From assembly GCA_029564115.1 (NCBI GenBank), contig JAKQQP010000321.1, forward strand, positions 1 through 7,815: a DNA stretch of 7,815 nucleotides, read 5' to 3'. Positions within the stretch are counted from its first letter, which is position 1. Every line of letters starts with the position of its first letter. This stretch comes from Candidatus Rifleibacteriota bacterium. Its GTDB lineage: Bacteria; Riflebacteria; Ozemobacteria; Ozemobacterales; Ozemobacteraceae. Under the pieces are notes generated by a model, which saw only the letters and a list, made by a program, of their open reading frames with translations, was not told where the DNA came from and made no database searches. Made by a program: the position numbers and the translations under genes. Below are positions 1-6,223 of this stretch, in pieces.

Positions 1-206
1 AGTTTTGCGAATTCGTCGAAGAGGGCGTCGGGCGGCTGGGTGGTGTTTTCGCTGACCCAGGCGTCGATTGCCCATTTGGGGAAGCGCAGCAGGGTTCCGA
101 GTTTGGCGTAGGGAATTTCGTTGTTGGAGACCTTTTTATAGATGGTTCCCTCGGTGATGTCGAGGTATGCGGCCAATTCTTTGATGGTCATGATTTCGGC
201 GGACAT
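1..206 (-). CDS. Excisionase-family helix-turn-helix DNA-binding protein, C-terminus cut by window edge
   Basis: The minus strand reads MSAEIMTIKELAAYLDITEG and continues through the left edge with 68 codons visible. The pattern is an N-terminal winged HTH of the excisionase/MerR-like (HTH_17) type: the TIKELAAYLDI helix, the turn at TEGTIYKK, then a wing ending in KLGTLLRFPKWAIDAWV. Family members are small DNA-binding proteins, such as recombination directionality factors, plasmid copy regulators and toxin-antitoxin or defence-island regulators. A GAGAGGA ribosome site lies about 8 bases upstream of the ATG at 206, which supports this start; an in-frame ATG five codons further in lacks one. 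It lies 136 bases downstream of a second HTH gene on the same strand. A 16-bp motif shared with that gene lies 75-90 bases upstream. The DNA-binding fold is fairly sure; the biological role is not visible. Confidence 0.8.
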   Translation of the reverse strand, partial: MSAEIMTIKELAAYLDITEGTIYKKVSNNEIPYAKLGTLLRFPKWAIDAWVSENTTQPPDALFDEFAK

Positions 207-280
207 GGGCGGGTTTCCTCTCGGGTCATGGTTTCAGACCAAGGATAACAGATTTGCGGCGCCAACGCTGCGGTATTGTT

Positions 281-296
281 TGTCATTTATTGTCAT
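281..296 (-). promoter_or_regulatory. Direct-repeat motif upstream of the first HTH gene (shared with the second)
   Basis: The plus strand reads TGTCATTTATTGTCAT: two TGTCAT half-sites exactly 10 bp apart, one helical turn. The same 16-mer with one change (TGTAATTTATTGTCAT) is at 1081-1096, upstream of the other HTH gene. Recurrence at both genes makes an operator bound by one or both HTH proteins the likeliest reading (inference). No good -35/-10 pair is visible around this copy. Confidence 0.5.
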
Positions 297-298
297 CA

Positions 299-320
299 GG
301 TGCGTGTCGCGACACGCACC
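299..320. promoter_or_regulatory. Perfect 22-bp palindrome between the two HTH genes
   Basis: The half-site GGTGCGTGTCG is followed directly by its exact reverse complement, with no central spacer. It abuts the TGTCAT repeat and lies just past the end of the second HTH gene. With no loop and no T-run it is a poor transcription terminator. A dimeric-protein operator fits better. The cognate protein is unknown. Confidence 0.45.
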
Positions 321-327
321 CACAATG

Positions 328-341
328 AAACCCCTACGGGG
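328..341 (-). terminator. Weak intrinsic-terminator-like hairpin after the second HTH gene
   Basis: On the minus strand, directly after the TAA of the second HTH gene, CCCC-GTA-GGGG is followed by TTT. The stem is only 4 bp with a short T-run, so it may act as a weak terminator or only a 3' end hairpin. Confidence 0.3.
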
Positions 342-342
342 A

Positions 343-1044
343 TTAGTTTTTCAGGGATTTGAAGGTAATGGCGCGCATGCCTTTTTTCTTCAGCTGCAGG
401 TTGATCAATGGGAGCTGGTGTTTGAGGCCATCGCGGATGAACTGGATGACGTATTTTTCTTTGGTTTCGGCGAGAACGTCGCCGGATCTGAGGGCGGCAA
501 GGGCGAGGGCCTGCAGGTCGCGCATCTGGTTGAAGGGAACCAGGACGACGGAACTTCTGAAGCGTTCATTTTCTCGGAAGAGTGAGAAGTTTTTGAGGCC
601 GCGGTACTGGCGCTTTTCGCAGATTTCGGCGGCATCGACGAGGTAGCGGGCGAGTTCGCGCATGTTGTCTGGGGTCATTTTCACGTTCGGGCCTGGGAGA
701 TCGAGCAGCAGGGCGTATGGGTCTTTTTCCTGGTCGGAGGTTGTCATGTGAAACTGCGGCACCCATTCGACGGGCCGGGCGGGTGTGGCGGGGGTCGGTT
801 TTGGTTCAGGTATTACAGGCAGTTGAAAAGCTTCGGTAAAAACATCGACGAGGTCTTTCATGTCTGGTTCTGGAGTTGTTGCGGGGGGCGGGTTTTTGAT
901 CCAGGCTTCGAGTTCTTCTTTGAAGAAGATCACGTGTTTGCCGACTTTGCGGGGTTGGATGCGGCCCCGGGAAACCCAGTTGCGCAGGGTGCCTTCGGTG
1001 ACTTTGAGATACCTGGCCGCTTCTTTGTAGTTCATGGTCTGCAT
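343..1044 (-). CDS. Helix-turn-helix DNA-binding protein with uncharacterised C-terminal domain (233 aa)
   Basis: Residues 1-52 form an excisionase/MerR-like HTH (ARYLKVTEGTLRNWV, then the wing QPRKVGKHVIFFKEELEAW). A proline/threonine-rich linker follows (about 52-97, with PPPATTPEP and PKPTPATPARP), then a mixed helical domain of about 135 residues (98-233) that I do not recognise, ending in a basic tail. At 233 aa it is much longer than a plain excisionase, so the extra domain probably senses a ligand or partner (inference). The ATG at 1044 was chosen because AGGAGG sits 5 bases upstream; a TTG at 1059 would place that site inside the gene, and the ATG at 1035 is too far from it. It is transcribed toward the other HTH gene. 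A promoter with repeated ATGACAAT motifs lies just upstream, suggesting autoregulation. Confidence 0.8.
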   Translation of the reverse strand: MQTMNYKEAARYLKVTEGTLRNWVSRGRIQPRKVGKHVIFFKEELEAWIKNPPPATTPEPDMKDLVDVFTEAFQLPVIPEPKPTPATPARPVEWVPQFHMTTSDQEKDPYALLLDLPGPNVKMTPDNMRELARYLVDAAEICEKRQYRGLKNFSLFRENERFRSSVVLVPFNQMRDLQALALAALRSGDVLAETKEKYVIQFIRDGLKHQLPLINLQLKKKGMRAITFKSLKN

Positions 1045-1060
1045 GTGAACCTCCTGCAAT

Positions 1061-1102
1061 TGTCATCTATTAATAATATATGTAATTTATTGTCATTGTA
1101 AA
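1061..1102 (-). promoter_or_regulatory. Promoter and operator-like repeats of the 233-aa HTH gene
   Basis: On the minus strand a TTTACA box (1102-1097) is followed after 16 or 18 bases by TATATT or TATTAT (about 1080-1073). The 16-bp motif shared with the other HTH gene (1081-1096) fills the spacer. A further TGTCAT half-site (1061-1066) lies at the expected transcription start. MerR-like proteins classically bind between -35 and -10, which fits regulation by the encoded HTH protein (inference). Confidence 0.5.
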
Positions 1103-1172
1103 GCGGTATTTTCTGCTGTTGAAAAGGACTTTCAGAGGCTTGCCGCGCCGGCAAAACACTCTGGCCCGAAAC

Positions 1173-1338
1173 CCTTTCCCCTGCGGAGCCGCCCGTCGAT
1201 GACCCCAGACAACCAGGCTGACACGGGAAAGTCAAGGCGGGGACCCGGCCGGCGACCTAGCCGGACGGGGTGGAGGCCTTTACTTTTCCGCGTCAGTCGG
1301 TATTTTAAAGATTCGACGGGCGGTGCAGCGGGGAAAGG
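1173..1338. other. Long rod-like imperfect hairpin, candidate structured RNA
   Basis: Nested complementary arms were traced by hand. The outer stem is 1173-1181 with 1330-1338 (9 bp perfect), extended by 1182-1184 with 1325-1327. The next stem is 1189-1199 with 1313-1323 (11 bp perfect). A large internal loop follows (1200-1217 against 1297-1312). The third stem is 1218-1238 with 1276-1296: 21 positions, 18 Watson-Crick, one G-U and two mismatches. The apex is 1249-1253 with 1260-1264 around a six-base loop, flanked by 1243-1246 with 1268-1271. A single rod of about 166 nt with a 16-18 nt central bubble is the general outline of 6S RNA, but I recognise no 6S sequence and no clear promoter. 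It could instead be a decayed inverted-repeat element. The strand is undetermined. No open frame here looks coding. Confidence 0.45.
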
Positions 1339-1367
1339 ATTGGCGGAAGAGGGATTTAAAACGGTTT

Positions 1368-1444
1368 CCCCTGTGGTGAGCCCAGAGGGGGTTCTGCAGT
1401 TAACGGGTAAGCAACATACAGCCCGTTGGCGGAAAAAGTCGCCA
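1368..1444. other. Cluster of three short hairpins following the rod structure
   Basis: Three stems lie in a row. The first is 1368-1376 with 1382-1390 (8 of 9 pairs, loop of 5). The second is AACGGG 1402-1407 with CCCGTT 1422-1427. The third is TGGCG 1427-1431 with CGCCA 1440-1444, and it overlaps the second by one base. They could be further helices of the same RNA or independent. The remaining 1470-1687 shows no gene or clear signal apart from an 11-bp GATTGGCTAAT at 1498-1508 that recurs at 1694-1704. Confidence 0.3.
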
Positions 1445-1469
1445 AAACGGCATTTTTATAGCTGTTTTT
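1444..1469 (+). terminator. Candidate intrinsic terminator closing the structured region
   Basis: AAAACGGC (1444-1451) pairs with GCTGTTTT (1461-1468), one G-U included, around a 9-base loop. The 3' arm runs into a stretch of five T. The stem is partly A-T, so strength would be modest. Its first base also belongs to the preceding small hairpin, so the two compete. Confidence 0.35.
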
Positions 1470-1687
1470 GAAAAATTGGCTCGTGGGCGTGCTGTGGGAT
1501 TGGCTAATAAGTCACTGGCGGGCAAATATGACGTTTTTTGGCGCATGGCAGAAAATCAGAAACGGCTCACAAAGATGCGAACGGGCTGAAAAGATACGTT
1601 GGCCACTTCCCTGGGACGCGAGGGTTTTAGGAAATGAGAGACAGACTAAAATCTCCTTTGGTAAATGATACAAATTTCAAGATAAAG

Positions 1688-1716
1688 TTGCCCGATTGGC
1701 TAATCTGTTGTATAGT
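1688..1716 (+). promoter_or_regulatory. Sigma70-type promoter of the 201-aa secreted protein gene
   Basis: TTGCCC (1688-1693) and TATAGT (1711-1716) are separated by exactly 17 bases. Transcription would start about 30 bases before the ATG at 1753. Confidence 0.55.
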
Positions 1717-1752
1717 TTCGGCTATATATTTTCTGTTTCTGTGGGGGGGCAT

Positions 1753-2358
1753 ATGAAGAGTTTGATTTTTGTGGTTCTATTTTTTGTTCCACTTTGCTGC
1801 TTTGCGCAACATGATCCAAGAATTGATCTATATAATGAGTATTTTCAGAAAAAGGATTTTGCTAATGCTTTGAGTGTGGCCGATAGCCTGATCGCGTCAT
1901 TTCCAGACTCTATGGAATTCCACAGGGAAAAGGCCAAAATGCTTGCAGCAACGGATCAGCGAGATGCCTTTTTAGAGCAAATGCAGCTTATTCGTAACGC
2001 CGCCAACAAAGACAATGTCAGCACCTTCTTTTCAGCCCTTTCTCATGAACTGGTTAAAAGAGATTTCCGCGACGAATTGCGGCGGTTCTACCATGCCGCC
2101 AAAGATACTCAGGTTTTACTCAACTGGCCATCGTTCGATTATGAAACAGTCGTTGACTGCAAGGGTCTCGTTAAAATTCCTGTTGAAGATGAGCCGGTTA
2201 TAGAAAATCCCACGCAATATGATATACAAGATGAGGTTCTCGAACAGGAATCGCAGGTTCTACAAGGTAACGTTATCGAACAGGAACCGGAGGTTTTGCC
2301 ATCATCAAATTCCTCTTTTCAAATGCCAATTAACTCTACAATAATTGGTGGTGACTGA
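1753..2358 (+). CDS. Secreted or periplasmic TPR-like protein, function unknown (201 aa)
   Basis: The start at 1753 was chosen because it gives a clean Sec signal peptide: MKS, then a hydrophobic core to about residue 16, and a likely signal peptidase I cut after CFA at residue 18. The two cysteines do not form a proper lipobox (the residue before the first is Leu). A longer in-frame start at 1696 would bury the signal and lies upstream of the predicted -10. A G-rich stretch (GGGGGGG) precedes the ATG. The mature part begins with helical, TPR-like sequence (about 21-85: LYNEYFQKKDFANALSVAD and REKAKMLAATDQRDAFLEQM). It ends in an acidic, Glu/Pro-rich tail (about 143-183) containing a degenerate duplicated segment, EVLEQESQVL and VIEQEPEVL. 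Codon use is AT-richer than the HTH genes. I do not recognise the family. It may form a unit with the membrane-anchored protein downstream, though that gene seems to have its own promoter. Confidence 0.7.
   Translation: MKSLIFVVLFFVPLCCFAQHDPRIDLYNEYFQKKDFANALSVADSLIASFPDSMEFHREKAKMLAATDQRDAFLEQMQLIRNAANKDNVSTFFSALSHELVKRDFRDELRRFYHAAKDTQVLLNWPSFDYETVVDCKGLVKIPVEDEPVIENPTQYDIQDEVLEQESQVLQGNVIEQEPEVLPSSNSSFQMPINSTIIGGD
2236..2298 (+). repeat. Two degenerate 27-bp direct repeat units inside the 201-aa gene
   Basis: Units at 2236-2262 and 2272-2298 agree at 22 of 27 positions and are offset by 36 bases, so the frame is kept. They encode the repeated acidic tail motif VLEQESQVL / VIEQEPEVL. Confidence 0.55.
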
Positions 2359-2380
2359 AATTCTAAATTGTGTTTTTCTC

Positions 2381-2409
2381 TTGATCCGTTATTTATAGTC
2401 AATTATTAA
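2381..2409 (+). promoter_or_regulatory. Candidate promoter of the 218-aa gene
   Basis: TTGATC (2381-2386) and TATTAA (2404-2409) have a 17-base spacer. The start would fall just before the GGGGAG ribosome site at 2422-2427. Confidence 0.4.
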
Positions 2410-2434
2410 CAAACATACTTCGGGGAGTGATTTT

Positions 2435-3091
2435 ATGTCAGAAAGCAGAAGGGGATCTATTGCAAGTTTCTTTGTCTTGGCAATAATTGTTTATTTTTTG
2501 ATCTGGGCTGCAAAAGCAAATAAAGAAGCCAATATAGAATTTGACAAGGCGCATAAAGCAGAGCTTGAACGAATTGCACAATCCACCCGAGTTGATAGAA
2601 ACACACTGCGTGGTCATATGGAACCTAAAACTGACCAGTTTGTTAATCTTGTTAAAAATGGAGTGTTGGAGCTGGATCGTTCGGTTTCTGTCGGAGATGC
2701 TCTAGACAACTATAAATTCTTTAAAAAAACAAGCTGGAAGTCTTTTGTGGCCGAGCAAAACCGGCGAATAGTTGAATTTTCAGCCCAATTTGATTTTGAC
2801 AAATTTGCCGGAACTTCTATACCAGAGGCAAAAAAATCTGTTCTCTCTCCCGCCATGGTTAGTAAATCCAAACAGAAACTCAATGGGGTTGAGATTTCTT
2901 ACGTAGTTCAGTTTTCAATTGCCAAAAAAGACTCGAATTTTGATATAGCTTTTTCAGCGCTTGAAATAGAAAAAAAAGGCCGATCAGACAAAGAAACTTT
3001 TCCAGAAAAAGGCAATTCTATTTTAAAGCCTGTTTTTTTTAATAAACCTGTTCCTACAGTATGGTTGATATTAGCGTCAAACGCCAAGTAG
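2435..3091 (+). CDS. Membrane-anchored protein of unknown function (218 aa)
   Basis: The ATG at 2435 follows GGGGAG with 7 bases between. The N-terminus is basic (SESRR), then one hydrophobic segment (about residues 8-26) forms a signal anchor, so the rest should lie outside the cytoplasmic membrane. Residues 30-55 are charged and helical. The core (70-120) contains VKNGVLELDRSVSVGDAL followed by WKSF and RRIVEF. A second stretch, ISYVVQFSIAKKDSNFDIAF (154-173), looks like paired beta strands. The pattern VKNG..L..D...VG.ALD.Y..F...W..F.....R.VEF recalls uncharacterised Gram-negative envelope proteins, but that is from memory and unverified. The gene follows the secreted TPR-like protein by 76 bases. 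Transposon debris begins 138 bases downstream. A small GCCG/CGGC hairpin (3162-3175) and an A/T palindrome (3202-3220) follow and could end its transcript. Confidence 0.7.
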   Translation: MSESRRGSIASFFVLAIIVYFLIWAAKANKEANIEFDKAHKAELERIAQSTRVDRNTLRGHMEPKTDQFVNLVKNGVLELDRSVSVGDALDNYKFFKKTSWKSFVAEQNRRIVEFSAQFDFDKFAGTSIPEAKKSVLSPAMVSKSKQKLNGVEISYVVQFSIAKKDSNFDIAFSALEIEKKGRSDKETFPEKGNSILKPVFFNKPVPTVWLILASNAK

Positions 3092-3201
3092 GTGGGAAGG
3101 TAAATTCGCATTCCGCCTGAAAAGGTTATTCGAAGTAGAGTTCGGGGGAGCGCAAGGCTTGGCCGTGCGCGCGGCTTTCGAGGCTGAAAATCGTTACGCT
3201 G

Positions 3202-3220
3202 CTTAAAAAAAGTTTTTAAG
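3202..3220. other. A/T-rich inverted repeat just outside the Tn3-family end
   Basis: CTTAAAAA (3202-3209) pairs with TTTTTAAG (3213-3220) around three bases. It could act as a weak bidirectional terminator. The rest of 3092-3229 shows no gene. Confidence 0.3.
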
Positions 3221-3229
3221 GACAAATAA

Positions 3230-3267
3230 GGGGTCACAACACCAAACGGAAATATACGTATGCTAAG
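3230..3267 (+). repeat. 38-bp terminal inverted repeat of a Tn3-family transposon
   Basis: The segment begins GGGGTCAC, contains AAACGGAAA in the middle, and ends GCTAAG. This is the layout of the 38-bp ends of Tn3/Tn21-type transposons as I remember them. The outer edge is the GGGG at 3230, so the element extends to the right. The transposase remnant reads toward it on the minus strand and its stop codon lies inside the repeat, the usual Tn3-family arrangement. The matching right end was not found in this window. Confidence 0.8.
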
Positions 3268-3424
3268 GAATTCTTAGCGACCTAAATTTGCCCTGAGAAA
3301 CGCTTCGATCCAGGTTCCAGATATAATCACCAGTGAGGTTGATGTGTTCTCAACCCAAAGGCGACAAGTGCCGAACCAGATCTTCACGCATAGACTCGCC
3401 TTTGTTTTTTAATTGCCCCGCCCG
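3263..3424 (-). pseudogene. tnpA: C-terminal remnant of a Tn3-family transposase
   Basis: The minus strand reads QLKNKGESMREDLVRHLSPL, then Gly, a TGA stop (3352-3350), EHINLTGDYIWNLD, and ends FRSLRIP with a TAG at 3265-3263. The sequence HLSPLGWEHINLTGDY is a well-known signature near the C-terminus of Tn3-family TnpA (DDE transposases of roughly 1000 aa), so the TGA replaces the conserved Trp by a TGG-to-TGA change. Only about 50 codons survive; the catalytic and DNA-binding parts are absent, so the remnant is inactive. Upstream, sequence like the rest of TnpA is not found; an unrelated decayed reading frame follows instead. The match is strong despite the short length. Confidence 0.8.
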
Positions 3425-3427
3425 TCA

Positions 3428-3557
3428 TCTTACATAGCGTTTCTGCCTTGTTGAGCAAGAAAAGTCGTTAATTGCTGTGCAAAAGCCTGCCCACTCATCG
3501 ACCTGTTTCCATGTGAAATTTTTCATCAGATTGCGTGCTTTCGCAAAATCCTGGTTT
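3428..3557 (-). pseudogene. Decayed gene fragment, part beyond the IS66 insertion
   Basis: The minus strand has protein-like sequence: VSNQDFAKARNLMKNFTWKQ, then VDEWAGFCTAINDF. After that the frame seems to slip at a TTTT run. One frame continues SCSTRQKRYVR and stops at 3427-3425; shifting by one gives FLAQQGRNAM and a TAA. It directly adjoins the target duplication of the IS66 element. It reads on from the fragment at 6248-6545 if the insertion is removed and one frameshift is allowed. I do not recognise the protein family. Confidence 0.45.
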
Positions 3558-3565
3558 GAAACACC
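3558..3565 (+). repeat. Left 8-bp target-site duplication of the IS66 element
   Basis: GAAACACC, repeated exactly at 6239-6246. Eight bases is the duplication length characteristic of IS66-family insertion. Confidence 0.9.
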
Positions 3566-3580
3566 GTATCCTTTCGGCAA
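3566..3580 (+). repeat. Left terminal inverted repeat of the IS66 element
   Basis: GTATCCTTTCGGCAA, matching the right end at 14 of 15 positions in inverted orientation. Confidence 0.9.
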
Positions 3581-3646
3581 ATTCGCTAAAAATCGCAGCC
3601 TTTAATCAGTATTCTGCTTCCAGTTATTTTTTTGGAGGCATATATT

Positions 3647-4054
3647 ATGATTCGCAGCCCGAAAGGTCAGCTTAATCCTGAAAGTCAGCAAGCTTTTGAA
3701 GACATCAAAAAACGCTTCGCAACCTGGCGTTCGACAACCCGGCAAGGGAAACGAAAAGTTCCGGAAGATCTCTGGGCCGGTGCAGTTAAATTATCAGCCT
3801 GGTTTTCGCTTTCAGCTATAGCCCAGGCCTTAGGCATTGACTTCAACGCTCTTAAACAGCGGGCACTGCAGCAGCAAGACTCCCGCTCTCTCGAAAAACT
3901 GCCGGCAACAACTGAATTTATAGAGCTTTCCCATCCAGTTTTTCCAATCAGCCAGAATCAGCAGATTGCTGAAATTTTCAGTTCTGATGGCTCTATTTTG
4001 AAGCTGTATTCTGGAAGCGTTGCGGAAATCATCAGGGCCTTTAAACAGTCATGA
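3647..4054 (+). CDS. tnpA: IS66 accessory protein TnpA (135 aa)
   Basis: This is the first gene of the IS66 set, a small DNA-binding accessory protein needed along with TnpB and TnpC for transposition in this family; its exact role is not well defined. The ATG at 3647 follows a GGAGG with 8 bases between; an upstream in-frame TTG at 3632 overlaps that site and is unlikely. The central segment (about residues 39-72, VPEDLWAGAVKLS, then FSLSAIAQALGI and FNALKQRAL) is a helix-turn-helix. The C-terminal half (88-134) resembles the segment following the HTH in other IS66 OrfA proteins (FIEL, SSDGSILKLYSG). It overlaps tnpB by four bases (ATGA), suggesting translational coupling. No damage is seen. 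Confidence 0.85.
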   Translation: MIRSPKGQLNPESQQAFEDIKKRFATWRSTTRQGKRKVPEDLWAGAVKLSAWFSLSAIAQALGIDFNALKQRALQQQDSRSLEKLPATTEFIELSHPVFPISQNQQIAEIFSSDGSILKLYSGSVAEIIRAFKQS

Positions 4055-4401
4055 TACAGCTTTCACCGGGCATGCGCGTTTTCATACACGTCGAGCCGAT
4101 TGATTTCAGAAATGGCATAGATGGCCTCGCAGGGGTTTGCCGCCGCAGGCTCAACCAGGATCCAATGAGCGGTGCCGTATTTTTATTCATCAACCGCCGT
4201 AGAACCAGTCTTAAAATTCTCGTTTACGATGGGCAGGGTTTCTGGCTTTGTCAGAAGCGCCTTTCAGATGGAACCTTCAAGTTCTGGCCCCGCAATGAGG
4301 CACTATTTTCAGCGCCTCAGATTCAGGTTCTACTTTATAACGGCAACCCGGGCGGCAGCCAGATGGCTCCTGCCTGGAAAGCGCTTCCGGGAAGTATTTA
4401 A
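4051..4401 (+). CDS. tnpB: IS66 accessory protein TnpB (116 aa)
   Basis: This is a typical IS66 Orf2 by length (usually about 115 aa) and motifs: a start like MIQLSPGMRVFIHVEPIDFR, then NGIDGLAGV (21-29), SGAVFLFINRRR (40-51), and LVYDGQGFWLCQKRL (57-71). TnpB is a conserved IS66 accessory protein of unclear biochemical role, required with TnpA and TnpC. Its ATG overlaps the tnpA stop codon, so it is probably translated by reinitiation. The stop precedes tnpC by 46 bases. The reading frame is intact. Confidence 0.9.
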   Translation: MIQLSPGMRVFIHVEPIDFRNGIDGLAGVCRRRLNQDPMSGAVFLFINRRRTSLKILVYDGQGFWLCQKRLSDGTFKFWPRNEALFSAPQIQVLLYNGNPGGSQMAPAWKALPGSI

Positions 4402-4447
4402 CCGACGGGGCTTGTACAATCGGTGATCATGATTTAGTATTTCGGTC

Positions 4448-6056
4448 ATGGGTCGCCCTGCAAAAAAAGATGTTCTTGAAGTAAGCATGGAAGAGATTGC
4501 CGGCATTCGCAAGGCAATCAGTGAAACCGACCTTTCCGAACGTTATAAATCCATTCTTCTGACGCTGATCGCAGAAGTTGTCAATATCAAGAAAACTGCC
4601 AGTGAGAGAGCGGCGGCCCTTGAAAGGCTCCGGCGGATGTTCGGCAGTTCTTCAGAGAAGCGCCCCCATGCCGAAACCTCAGAGGTTGCCAATTTGGCAG
4701 AAGATCAGATAACCGCTGATGAGGCTGGAAAAAAGGCGAAGAAGCCCCAAAAATCATGGTCGCATCGGTGCCAAAGATTACAGCTTTTCAAAGACCATTG
4801 ATTATCAGCACAAAGAACTGCATGCCGGTGAATGTTGTCCGGAATGCGGTCACGGCTCTCTGCAAGAATGCGAGCCCCGCAAAATTATTCGTTTGATCGG
4901 CAACGCGCCGATTACAGCTGAACTGCACCAGCCGGCCCGGCTTCGTTGCGGTGGCTGTGGCTTGACCTATGTGGCTGAGATGCCTGCTGAAATAACGGAC
5001 TCCAAATACGATCCTTCAGCCAATGCTATCGTTGCCTGCCTTCGCTTCAACATGGGAATGCCGCATTACAGGTTAGCGCAGTTGCAAAAGGCCATGGGTG
5101 TGCCGCTTCCTGCTTCGACCCAGTATGAAATGGTCGAAATGCTATGGACAATGGTCACTCCCGTTTTCAATGAACTCCTGCGTCAGGCTGCCAACTGGTC
5201 TCTTTTATTCGTCGATGATACGCCGGCCAAAATTCTTGAACTTCTCGAAGACAAGTCAGCGCGAAAAGAGGCCGGAGAAAGAGTCGGCATTTTTACCACC
5301 GTAATGGTTGCCAGGCAGGAAGGCAAAGAAATTCATCTGTTTTTCACCGGTGGCAACCACGCCGGCGAAAATCTCGCTCAACTTCTTGATTATCGAAATG
5401 AGGAACTACCGCCGGCAATGCAGATGACAGACGCATTGTCGAGAAATTTTCCGAAAAACCACCTGACCATAGTCACCCTCTGTCTGGTGCACGCCAGACG
5501 AAATTTTATTGATTGCGAAGACGCTTATCCAGACGATGCAATGTATGTGATCAGTCGCATCACGCTGGTTTACAAAAATGAAAAGCATATCAGGCTCAAG
5601 AAAATGGATGACAATCAGCGGCTGGAGTATCACCAGGCGAACAGCCAGCAACCGATGAATGAAATCAGGGAATTTGCTCTGAGCAGGCTCAAAAGCAAAG
5701 ATGTCGAGAAAAACAGTCCTCTGGGGCAGGCGTTCAACTACATGCTCGATCGCTGGGAAAAACTGACTATGTTTCTGACAACGCCGGGCGCGCCACTGGA
5801 CAACAACCCGGCTGAGCGCCTCGTAAAAACAGCTATTCCGCATCGAAAAAACAGTATGTTTTACAAAACTGAAAATGGTGCCGCTGTTGGCGACTGTCTT
5901 ATGAGTCTTTCCCAAACCTGCGTTGCAAACGGAGAAAGCCCATACGAGTATTTTATAACGCTACAGAAAAACTCAAAGCATGCTGCCAAAAACCCGCAAC
6001 TGTGGCTCCCGTGGAACTATAAAAACACTCTCAGAAGCATTGGATCGTCGCCGTAG
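4448..6056 (+). pseudogene. tnpC: IS66 DDE transposase TnpC, split by a +1 frameshift (535 aa if joined)
   Basis: TnpC is the IS66 transposase. The first frame (from 4448) gives the N-terminal helical part with LRRMFGSSSEKR (61-72), the usual IS66 segment. It then runs out of frame to a stop at 4801. The rest lies one base forward, ending at TAG 6056. Joining after Pro100 at the CCCC run (4745-4748) gives KKAKKPKNHGRIGAKDY, a normal IS66 junction, and a 535-aa product of usual length. In joined numbering the zinc-binding cysteines are CPEC (130, 133) and CGGC (167, 170). The catalytic acids are Asp256 (VDDTPAKIL, where most relatives have ADETP), Asp328 (MTDAL), and Glu456 (DNNPAER). LVHARRNF and the terminal LPWN motif are also present. 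All key residues remain, so the single shift is either a one-base insertion or a programmed +1 shift. The start lacks a clear ribosome site. Confidence 0.85.
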
Positions 6057-6223
6057 CAGGCAAGAAAAAAACGCCTGATTCACTTTCACTTCACGGTTAC
6101 CCGTGATTGATGCTGCGCGCATTAATAAATGATCCAGCGGGTAGAACATAACACCCATCAAAACGGCATTCCAACGACTTGCTGACAGCAAAAATCATAA
6201 AAATGCTGATTCTTCAAGAAACC

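Noticed and set aside
1311..1323. ATTCGACGGG, which resembles the start of tmRNA
   Set aside because: No tag-encoding frame, no T-arm sequence and no CCA end are present nearby; the bases are explained by the 11-bp stem of the rod.
1199..1471. 90-aa plus-strand open frame
   Set aside because: It lies across the complementary arms of the rod hairpin, is rich in Arg/Gly/Pro as expected from GC-rich non-coding DNA, and has no ribosome site.
1468..1668. 66-aa plus-strand open frame
   Set aside because: Non-ATG start, no ribosome site and no protein-like pattern.
3100..3150. Sequence faintly like the end region of IS21-type elements (GCATTCCGCC, GGTTATTC)
   Set aside because: Only short resemblances from memory, with no istA/istB remnant and no repeat partner.
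2908..3237. 109-aa minus-strand open frame
   Set aside because: It is antisense to the end of the 218-aa gene and runs into the Tn3-family end; no supporting signals.
4729..4735. A-AAA-AAG, the classic -1 slippery heptamer, in tnpC
   Set aside because: It is in the right register for a -1 shift, but the downstream transposase frame is +1, so this slip would not rescue the protein.
5406..5915. 169-aa minus-strand open frame inside tnpC
   Set aside because: It is antisense to the well-conserved catalytic part of the IS66 transposase, so it is a shadow frame.
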